A stretch of 62,941 bases of DNA from Curvibacter delicatus NBRC 14919 (GTDB taxonomy: Bacteria > Pseudomonadota > Gammaproteobacteria > Burkholderiales > Burkholderiaceae_C): the NCBI RefSeq assembly GCF_001592265.1, contig NZ_BCWP01000024.1, positions 1-62,941 of the forward strand, given 5' to 3'. Positions 55,567-62,941 of this stretch are shown piece by piece (position 1 is the stretch's first letter; each line of letters starts with the position of its first letter). A program made the translations under genes and the position numbers. Below the pieces are notes generated by a model. It was not told the origin of the DNA and did no database searches. It worked only from the letters and a program-made list of their open reading frames with translations.

Positions 55567-55593
55567 GTTTCACGTTCCACGAGGAAAGCAACC

Positions 55594-56592
55594 ATGCAAC
55601 AAAGAAAACTCGGTCCCTTCGAAGTCTCCGCCCTCGCGCTGGGCTGCATGAGCCTGAGCTACGCCTACGGCGTGCCGCCGGCCCCTGAACACGGCGAGCG
55701 CGTGCTGCTCGCGGCGCTCGACGCCGGCATCACCCATTTCGACACTGCGGCCCTGTACGGCTTTGGCGTCAATGAGCAGTTGGTCGGCCGTGTGCTCAAG
55801 CGCTACCGCAGCGAAATCGTGCTCGCCAGCAAGGGCGGCATGGCTGGCGTGCAGTTCCCGGACGGCATCAAACGCGTCATCGACGGTCGGCCCGAGGCCA
55901 TTCGCCAGAACTGCGAAGACAGCCTGCGCCGCCTCGGCATCGATGTGATTGACCTCTATTACCTGCACCGCTGGGACAAGAAGGTGCCGATCGAAGACAG
56001 CGTCGGCGAGCTGTCGCGCCTGGTGGAGCGAGGCCTGGTGCGTTGCATCGGTCTGTCTGAAGTGTCGGCTAGCACCATCCGCAAGGCCCATGCCGTGCAC
56101 CCGCTGGCCGCCGTGCAGACCGAGTACTCGCTGTGGACGCGCAACCCTGAGATCGCGGTGCTGCAGACCTGCCGCGAGCTGGGCATCAGCTTCGTCGCCT
56201 TCAGCCCAGTGGCGCGCGGTTTCCTGTCGGCCAAGCTGCGTGACGTGGCCGCGCTGGACGCCAAGGACATCCGCCACGGCATGCCGCGCTTCGAGCCGGC
56301 CAACTACGCAGGCAACCTGAAACTGCTGCCGGCCTTTGAAGCGGTGGCGCAAGAGGCGGGTTGCACCCCGGCCCAACTGGCGCTGGCTTGGTTGCTGCAC
56401 AAGGACAACAACGTCATCCCGCTGTTCGGCACCACCAGCCTGGAGCACCTGGCGGAGAACGTGGCTGCGGCCAGCGTGAAGCTCAGCCCCGAGACCATGG
56501 CCAAGGCGGAAGCCGTCATCAACCAGCACACCGTGGTGGGCAACCGCTACAGCGAGCAGAGCAACCGCGAAGTCGATACGGAAGTCTTCTGA
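55594..56592 (+). CDS. Aldo/keto reductase
   Basis: I start at the ATG at 55594 (332 residues), preceded by GAGGAAAG; the longer frame upstream runs through repeats. It has the AKR barrel motifs HFDTAALYGFGVNEQLVG (Asp and Tyr of the catalytic tetrad), VLASKGGM (Lys), DLYYLHRWDKKV (His), and the NADPH segment PLFGTTSLEHLAENVAA. It reduces aldehydes or ketones with NADPH; the substrate is unknown. It is 2 nt from the following alpha/beta hydrolase gene, so the pair forms one unit, separate from the lig operon. Confidence 0.93.
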   Translation: MQQRKLGPFEVSALALGCMSLSYAYGVPPAPEHGERVLLAALDAGITHFDTAALYGFGVNEQLVGRVLKRYRSEIVLASKGGMAGVQFPDGIKRVIDGRPEAIRQNCEDSLRRLGIDVIDLYYLHRWDKKVPIEDSVGELSRLVERGLVRCIGLSEVSASTIRKAHAVHPLAAVQTEYSLWTRNPEIAVLQTCRELGISFVAFSPVARGFLSAKLRDVAALDAKDIRHGMPRFEPANYAGNLKLLPAFEAVAQEAGCTPAQLALAWLLHKDNNVIPLFGTTSLEHLAENVAAASVKLSPETMAKAEAVINQHTVVGNRYSEQSNREVDTEVF

Positions 56593-56594
56593 CC

Positions 56595-57302
56595 ATGACC
56601 ACCCTGATGCTCCTGCCCGGCCTGAACTGTGACGCCGCTGTCTGGGCGCCGCAGATGGCGGCACTCAAGAACGACGCCCGCTGTGTCGTGCCCGCCTGGG
56701 GCCTGCGCGACACCCTCACCGCCATGGCCGAGCAGGTGCTGGCCGAGGCGCCCACCGAGCGCTTCAGCGTGGCCGGCCACTCCATGGGCGGGCGCGTGGC
56801 GCTGGAAGTGTTCCGGCTGGCACCGCAGCGCGTCGAGCGACTGGCGTTGCTGAGCACTGGTGCCCATCCGCTGGCAGCGGGTGAGGCGGGCGAGAAGGAG
56901 CGCGCCGGGCGCATGGCGCTGCTGCAGATCGCCCGTACCCAGGGCATGCGCGCCATGGGCCAGCAGTGGGCGCGCGGCATGGTGCACCGCGACCGGCTGG
57001 ACACACCGGTGTTCGAACAAGTGCTGGACATGCTGGCACGCGGCGGCGCCGAGCAGTACGCGGCGCAGATCAACGCCTTGCTCACCCGGCCGGACGCTGG
57101 CCCGCTGCTGCCCACTATCGCGTGCCCCACACTCGTGCTGACCGGCCGTGACGACGCTTGGAGCGGCCCGGCCCAGCACGAGGTCATGGCCGCCGCCATT
57201 CCGAATGCGACGCTGGCCATCATCGAACACTGTGGACACATGTGCACCATGGAGCAACCCCAGGCGGTGAACGAGGCGCTGGCGGCCTGGCTGCAGCGCT
57301 GA
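56595..57302 (+). CDS. Alpha/beta hydrolase
   Basis: The 235-residue protein has the alpha/beta hydrolase fold. LMLLPGLNCDAAVWAPQ forms the oxyanion region, VAGHSMGGRVALEVF holds the nucleophilic Ser, LTGRDDAWSGPAQ the Asp and EHCGHMCTMEQP the His. No signal peptide is present. It starts 2 nt after the aldo/keto reductase stop. It may act on an ester, thioester or C-C bond of an aromatic side product. That link rests only on the neighbourhood. Confidence 0.9.
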   Translation: MTTLMLLPGLNCDAAVWAPQMAALKNDARCVVPAWGLRDTLTAMAEQVLAEAPTERFSVAGHSMGGRVALEVFRLAPQRVERLALLSTGAHPLAAGEAGEKERAGRMALLQIARTQGMRAMGQQWARGMVHRDRLDTPVFEQVLDMLARGGAEQYAAQINALLTRPDAGPLLPTIACPTLVLTGRDDAWSGPAQHEVMAAAIPNATLAIIEHCGHMCTMEQPQAVNEALAAWLQR

Positions 57303-57330
57303 GTGGGTGCAGCGTTGGCCCTGTGCGGGG

Positions 57331-57408
57331 TTTTTTGCTATCAAATTGGAAGCTGTTGGCGCATATTCCATAAGGGCTGATGGCCAATTTTCCATGTCAT
57401 TCTCTTGA
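57331..57408 (+). repeat. Dispersed repeat (family 1), left copy flanking arsA-mobA
   Basis: Starts TTTTTTGCTATCAAATTGGA, continues AGCTGTTGGCGCATATTCCA, TAAGGGCTGATGGCCAATTT and TCCATGTCATTCTCTTGAG. It pairs with the direct copy at 61593-61670, with the first 25 bases identical. Together the two bracket arsA and mobA. Confidence 0.82.
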
Positions 57409-57475
57409 GGCCCAGGCGCTGCGTGGCTGACCTGCATCAGTGCAACCCCCGGCTCGAATGTGCGATGCTTGGCGC

Positions 57476-59302
57476 ATGAGCACTGCACCTTCTGCCACAC
57501 CGGGCTTTTTGCTGGCCCCCACGCGTTTTCTGTTTTTCACCGGCAAGGGTGGGGTGGGCAAGACCTCGCTCTCTACGGCGGCGGCCATCGCGTTGGCCGA
57601 TGCCGGCGAGCGCGTGCTGCTGGTCAGCACCGACGCCGCCTCCAACCTCGACGAGATGCTGGGTGTGCCGCTTTCCAACCACGCCACGCCCGTGCCCGGC
57701 GTGCCGGGCCTGAGCCTGCTCAACATCGACCCCGATGCCGCCGCCGAGGCCTACCGCCAGCGTGTGCTGGCGCAGATGGAGATCAGCGCCACGCCGGAGG
57801 AACGCGCGACCGTGCGCGAGCAGCTCTCAGGCGCCTGCACCACCGAGATTGCTGCCTTCGACGAATTCGCCGCCCTGCTGGCGAACGAGGCCAACGAAGC
57901 GCAAGCGGGGGAGGGCGAGGCGCCGCTCTACGACCATGTCATCTTCGACACCGCGCCCACCGGCCACACCCTGCGCCTCTTGAGCCTGCCCAAGGCCTGG
58001 ACCGGCTTTCTGGCTGGCAACGACCGCGGTGCCTCCTGCCTCGGCCCGCACTCGGGCCTGAAGATGCAGGAAGCGCGCTTCAACGCTGCGCTGCAGACCC
58101 TGAGCAACCCGGCGCTGACCACCGTGGTGCTGGTTACCCGGCCCGACCCGCTGCCCATGCGCGAGGCCGCGCGTACCGCCGAAGAGCTGAGCACGCTGGG
58201 CCTGGCCAACCAGCGCCTGGCCATCAACGGCGTGTTCCATGCCAGCCAGCCGCACGACCCGGTGGCCAAGGCCATCGAAGCGCTGGGCCGCCAGGCCATG
58301 GAGTCGCTGCCAGACGAACTGGCCCGCCTGCCGCGCGACGAAGTGCCGCTGCGCGCGTTTGACACCGTGGGCCTGCCGGCACTGCGCGCGCTCTTGGGCA
58401 ACGCACCGGCACCCAAAGCGGAAACGACAAATGCATCAAGCGCCCCGGCCTTGCCCGCGGAACCCCTGAGCCGCCTGGCCGACGAGCTGGCCGCTGTCGG
58501 CCACGGCCTCATCATGGTCATGGGCAAGGGCGGCGTGGGTAAGACCACGATTGCCGCCGCGCTGGCTGTGGGCCTGGTGCAGCGCGGCCACAGCGTGCAC
58601 CTCACCACCACCGACCCCGCCGCCCACGTGGCCAGCGCCCTGAACGGCAGCCTGCCCAACCTCAAGGTCGGCCGTATCGACCCCAAGGCCGAGACTGACG
58701 CCTACATCAGCAAGATCATGGCGACCAAAGGCCGCGAGCTGGACGAGCAGGGCCGTGCGCTGCTGCTGGAAGACCTGCAGTCGCCCTGCACCGAAGAGGT
58801 GGCTGTGTTCCATGCCTTCAGCCGCGTGGTGAACGAAGCGCGCAGCGCCTTTGTGGTGCTGGACACTGCGCCCACCGGTCACTCGCTCCTGTTGATGGAC
58901 GCCACCGGCGCCTACCACCGACAGATGACGCGCCAGTTTGAAGGCACGGCCAACGCCAACCACATCATCACCCCGCTCATGCGCCTGCAGGATGCAGAGA
59001 TGACGCGCGTTATCCTCGTCACCCTGCCCGAGGTCACGCCGGTGAGCCAGGCCAGTGCGCTGCAGGATGACCTGCGCCGCGCCCACATCGAGCCCTGGGC
59101 CTGGGTCATCAACAAGAGCGTAGCGGCGACTGGCACCACGGACCCGCTGCTGCAAGCCCGTCTGGCCGGTGAGTTCCGCCAGACCGAACGCATTGCCAAC
59201 GGGCTGGCCCGTCGCACCTTTGTGCTGCCCTGGCTGCCTGAGCCGCCGGTGGGGGTGCAGGCCTTGGGGGCGTTGACGGTTCCTGAAGCCGCTGCTGGGT
59301 AA
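57476..59302 (+). CDS. arsA: Arsenical pump-driving ATPase ArsA, double-domain
   Basis: I start at the ATG at 57476 (608 residues), close to the 583 of the plasmid enzyme. Two homologous halves each carry a P-loop (TGKGGVGKTSLSTAA near residue 23 and MGKGGVGKTTIAAAL near 349) and a DTAPTGH switch. The three As(III)-binding cysteines of the family appear at C121 (GACTTEIAAF), C188 (GASCLGP) and C438 (SPCTEEVAVF). ArsA normally energises the ArsB efflux channel, often with ArsD as chaperone. No arsB, arsD, arsR or arsC is present here, which is unusual. Confidence 0.93.
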   Translation: MSTAPSATPGFLLAPTRFLFFTGKGGVGKTSLSTAAAIALADAGERVLLVSTDAASNLDEMLGVPLSNHATPVPGVPGLSLLNIDPDAAAEAYRQRVLAQMEISATPEERATVREQLSGACTTEIAAFDEFAALLANEANEAQAGEGEAPLYDHVIFDTAPTGHTLRLLSLPKAWTGFLAGNDRGASCLGPHSGLKMQEARFNAALQTLSNPALTTVVLVTRPDPLPMREAARTAEELSTLGLANQRLAINGVFHASQPHDPVAKAIEALGRQAMESLPDELARLPRDEVPLRAFDTVGLPALRALLGNAPAPKAETTNASSAPALPAEPLSRLADELAAVGHGLIMVMGKGGVGKTTIAAALAVGLVQRGHSVHLTTTDPAAHVASALNGSLPNLKVGRIDPKAETDAYISKIMATKGRELDEQGRALLLEDLQSPCTEEVAVFHAFSRVVNEARSAFVVLDTAPTGHSLLLMDATGAYHRQMTRQFEGTANANHIITPLMRLQDAEMTRVILVTLPEVTPVSQASALQDDLRRAHIEPWAWVINKSVAATGTTDPLLQARLAGEFRQTERIANGLARRTFVLPWLPEPPVGVQALGALTVPEAAAG

Positions 59303-59415
59303 GGGGTGTCGAGCTAGCTACAAGCGCGAGAGCCGCCACCAGGGCAAGCCATCCGAGCGCTTCAAGTCAGATTTTTCTAGGGGAAATCCATGATGCCGTC
59401 CTGCTCTGCGCCCCG

Positions 59416-59450
59416 TTGACATCGGGCCTAATAGTAAGCATACTTATTAA
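59416..59450 (+). promoter_or_regulatory. Sigma-70-like promoter with overlapping dyad upstream of mobA
   Basis: TTGACA (59416-59421) is a consensus -35. A 17-nt spacer leads to CATACT (59439-59444), a 4-of-6 -10 match. The imperfect dyad TAAG-CATA-CTTA overlaps the -10 (59434-59445), with further partial symmetry outside. This is where a MarR-type repressor would block transcription. MobA genes in Comamonas are regulated by the MarR protein MobR, but no marR gene is adjacent here. Confidence 0.6.
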
Positions 59451-59552
59451 AAATTCACGCCGGCAAACGACCCATGCCAGGGTCGCAGCCGGAGCCCACA
59501 TGCAGACGTGCCTCCAGGGGCCGCCTGATCCAGAAAGACGAGGAGCCCATTC

Positions 59553-61478
59553 ATGCAGTTCTACCTAGATGGCGTCCGCGGACGCGACCCCTACATCACC
59601 GAGCCGTCCGAGTACGCCCAGGCCCACCCGCACACCGATGCTGTGCCCCAGGAACTCGACGTGCTCATCGTCGGCTGCGGCCCCGCTGGCTTGACGCTGG
59701 CCGCACAGCTCGCCGCTTTCCCGGACATCCGCACCGCCATCGTGGAGCAGAAGGATGTGCCGCTGCATCTGGGCCAGGCCGACGGCATTGCCTGCCGCAC
59801 CATGGAGATGTTCGAGGCCTTCGGCTTTGCTGACCAGGTGCAAAAAGAAGCGTGCTGGATCAACGAGGTCACGTTCTGGAAGCCGGACGACCAGAACCCG
59901 CAGAACATCACACGCCACGGCCGTGTGCAGGACACGGAAGACGGCCTGTCCGAGTTTCCACACGTGGTGCTGAACCAGGCGCGCGTGCATGACTTCTACC
60001 TCGATTTCATGCGCAACTCGCCCAGCCGGCTGGAGCCGCACTATTCGCGCAAGCTGCTGGACGTGACGGTTGACCCCAAGGCCAAGGACTACCCGGTGAC
60101 GGTGCGCATCGAGCGCACCGATGCCGCCCACGCGGGCCAGATCGAGACCGTGCGTGCGCGCTACGTGGTGGGCTGTGACGGCGCCCGCAGCGCGGTGCGC
60201 AAGTCCATGGGCCGCGAGCTGGTGGGCGACGCCGCCAACCAGGCCTGGGGCGTGATGGACGTGCTGGCGGTGACGGACTTTCCGGACATTCGCCACAAGG
60301 TGGCCGTGCAGTCCGCCAACGGCGGCAATCTGCTGATCATCCCGCGCGAGGGCGGCTACCTGGTGCGCCTGTACGTGGAGATGGACAAGCTGGGCGAAGA
60401 CGAACGCGTGGCCCAGCGCAACATCACGGTGGACAAGCTCATTGCCTCGGCGCAGCGCATCCTGCACCCCTACACGCTGGACGTGAAAGAGGTGGCTTGG
60501 TGGTCGGTGTACGAGATCGGCCATCGCATCTGCGACAAGTACGACGACGTGCCCGTGGCCGAGGTGCCCACGCGCCTGCCGCGCGTCTTCATCGCCGGTG
60601 ACGCCTGCCACACCCACAGCCCCAAGGCCGGGCAGGGCATGAACTTCTCCATGCAGGACACCTTCAACCTGGGCTGGAAGCTTGCCGCCGTGTTGCGGGG
60701 CCAGTGCCCGCCAGCGCTGCTGCACACCTACACCGAAGAGCGCCAGTTCATGGGCCATGCGCTCATCACCTTCGACCGCGAATGGGCCAAGATGATCAGC
60801 GACAAGCCCGCTGACGATGGCAGCGGCGGCGTCGACCCGAAAGAATTTCAGAAGTACTTCCAGCAGCATCTGCATTTCACGGCCGGCATGGGCACGGTGT
60901 ACCGCCCCTCGGTGATCTGTGGCGACACCACGCACCAGGCGTTGGCCACGGGTTTCGAGGTGGGCCGGCGCTTCCATTCCGCACCGGTGCTGCGCGTGTC
61001 AGACGCCAAACCGCTGCAGTTGGGCCATGTGCACCGGGCCGACGGCCGCTGGCGCCTCTACGCCTTTGCCGGCGCCCAAGACCTGAGCCAGCCCACCAGC
61101 GGCCTGCTCGGCCTGTGCAAATTCCTGCAGGAGTCGCCCGACTCACCGGTGCGCCAGTACACGCGCCCGGGGCAGGACGTGGACGCCGTGTTCGACCTGC
61201 GCGCCATCTTCCAGCAGCCGCACAACGAGGTGGCCATCGACACCCTGCCCACCATCCTGTTGCCGCAGAAGGGCCGCTACGGCCTGCGCGACTACGAGAA
61301 GGTGTTCTGCGCCGACCTGAAAAACGGCCCGGACATCTTCGACCTACGCGGCGTGAACCGCACGCAAGGCGCCCTGGTGGTGGTGCGGCCCGACCAGTAC
61401 ATTGCCCACGTGCTGCCGCTGGACGCGCACCAGGCCCTGGCGGCCTTCTTTGCCGGCTTCATGCTGCCGAATCGTTAA
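59553..61478 (+). CDS. mobA: FAD-dependent 3-hydroxybenzoate 4-monooxygenase (MobA-like)
   Basis: The 641-residue class A flavoprotein monooxygenase has the length of Comamonas testosteroni 3-hydroxybenzoate 4-hydroxylase (about 639). It has GCGPAGLTLAAQ (residues 41-52), the DG motif VVGCDGARSAVRKSMG, and the FAD ribityl motif VFIAGDACHTHSPKAGQGMN. The C-terminal thioredoxin-like domain follows from about residue 450. The enzyme would use NADPH and O2 to convert 3-hydroxybenzoate to protocatechuate, feeding LigAB. A phenol hydroxylase-like alternative substrate is possible. GAGGAG precedes the start. Confidence 0.9.
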   Translation: MQFYLDGVRGRDPYITEPSEYAQAHPHTDAVPQELDVLIVGCGPAGLTLAAQLAAFPDIRTAIVEQKDVPLHLGQADGIACRTMEMFEAFGFADQVQKEACWINEVTFWKPDDQNPQNITRHGRVQDTEDGLSEFPHVVLNQARVHDFYLDFMRNSPSRLEPHYSRKLLDVTVDPKAKDYPVTVRIERTDAAHAGQIETVRARYVVGCDGARSAVRKSMGRELVGDAANQAWGVMDVLAVTDFPDIRHKVAVQSANGGNLLIIPREGGYLVRLYVEMDKLGEDERVAQRNITVDKLIASAQRILHPYTLDVKEVAWWSVYEIGHRICDKYDDVPVAEVPTRLPRVFIAGDACHTHSPKAGQGMNFSMQDTFNLGWKLAAVLRGQCPPALLHTYTEERQFMGHALITFDREWAKMISDKPADDGSGGVDPKEFQKYFQQHLHFTAGMGTVYRPSVICGDTTHQALATGFEVGRRFHSAPVLRVSDAKPLQLGHVHRADGRWRLYAFAGAQDLSQPTSGLLGLCKFLQESPDSPVRQYTRPGQDVDAVFDLRAIFQQPHNEVAIDTLPTILLPQKGRYGLRDYEKVFCADLKNGPDIFDLRGVNRTQGALVVVRPDQYIAHVLPLDAHQALAAFFAGFMLPNR

Positions 61479-61592
61479 GGCGCTTGCTTTGGCGCTGTCG
61501 TCCGCGGCCCTGCCTCCAGGGCTACGGACGCTTGACGGAGGTTGAACGGGTGGCTGGGGCTGAGAGAGCCCGCTGCCACGCTGGGGTAGAGC

Positions 61593-61670
61593 TTTTTTGC
61601 TATCAAATTGGAAGCTGCTTGCGCATATTTGGCAAGGACTAAGTGCCAATTTGAGATGTAATTCTCTTTC
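61593..61670 (+). repeat. Dispersed repeat (family 1), right copy flanking arsA-mobA
   Basis: Starts TTTTTTGCTATCAAATTGGA, continues AGCTGCTTGCGCATATTTGG, CAAGGACTAAGTGCCAATTT and GAGATGTAATTCTCTTTCG. It is a direct repeat of 57331-57408, with roughly three quarters of bases identical along its length. It lies just before the restriction-modification locus. Confidence 0.82.
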
Positions 61671-61739
61671 GGATTGGCATGGGGCTGAACGCCTAGCTAC
61701 TCCGAAAGCTCAGAGGTAATGAGCGTGTAGGATTGCCCT

Positions 61740-62941
<1,202 letters not shown>

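Overview
The window is GC-rich, gene-dense chromosomal DNA of a betaproteobacterium, most likely a member of the Comamonadaceae (Burkholderiales). The evidence is the gene content (a protocatechuate 4,5-cleavage operon ordered as in Comamonas, several Bug/TctC-type binding proteins, a MobA-type 3-hydroxybenzoate hydroxylase) and short dispersed repeats of a kind I associate with that family. I see no rRNA, tRNA, CRISPR array, insertion sequence or phage gene.

Layout. 1-5.7 kb: a chemoreceptor tail, a serine-hydrolase lipoprotein, a LysE exporter, an acyl-CoA dehydrogenase/thiolase pair and an RluA-type pseudouridine synthase. 5.8-9.8 kb: trmB, gluQ, an FAD amine-oxidase-like protein and a LysR regulator. 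9.9-12.6 kb: a pirin / DoxX / flavodoxin / pirin run divergent from that LysR gene. 12.6-24 kb: a chemoreceptor, trhO, dnaE, etfBA, a large acyl-CoA dehydrogenase and a nitronate monooxygenase-like enzyme. 24-31 kb: an orphan EptA-type membrane domain, a beta-CASP metallo-beta-lactamase protein, the grpE-dnaK-dnaJ heat-shock genes with a sigma-32-like promoter, an FKBP isomerase and an HxlR regulator.

31-39 kb is a catabolic cluster for hydroxycinnamates/phenylpropanoids: crotonase, feruloyl-CoA synthase, SDR dehydrogenase, TctC-type binding protein, acyl-CoA dehydrogenase and MarR regulator on the minus strand, with a divergent amidohydrolase. Its content matches the beta-oxidative side-chain shortening systems of Actinobacteria (cou/phd) better than the vanillin-forming fcs/ech/vdh route. 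39-46 kb holds a ComFB-like protein, a MetE-like protein and a complete Liv-type ABC importer with a further TctC protein. 46.6-55.4 kb is the protocatechuate 4,5-cleavage system: aroE and LysR on the minus strand, then a ModA-like protein, ligJ, ligK, a TctC protein, ligI, ligA, ligB and ligC on the plus strand. 55.6-61.5 kb: an aldo/keto reductase, an alpha/beta hydrolase, a solitary double-domain arsA and mobA. The right edge enters a type I restriction-modification locus (hsdM, cut by the window end), which looks less GC-rich than its neighbours.

Together the right half describes capture and funnelling of lignin-type aromatics: hydroxycinnamates are CoA-activated and shortened to benzoates, 3-hydroxybenzoate is hydroxylated by MobA, and protocatechuate is ring-cleaved by LigAB and processed by LigC, LigI, LigJ and LigK to pyruvate and oxaloacetate. 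Vanillate demethylase and 4-hydroxybenzoate hydroxylase are not in the window. The most notable observations are the cou/phd-like cluster, the leaderless ModA-like protein where an oxalomesaconate tautomerase is expected, a roughly 60-bp dispersed repeat that also lies in frame inside trmB and gluQ, and a second repeat that follows the stop codons of three genes in a fixed orientation.
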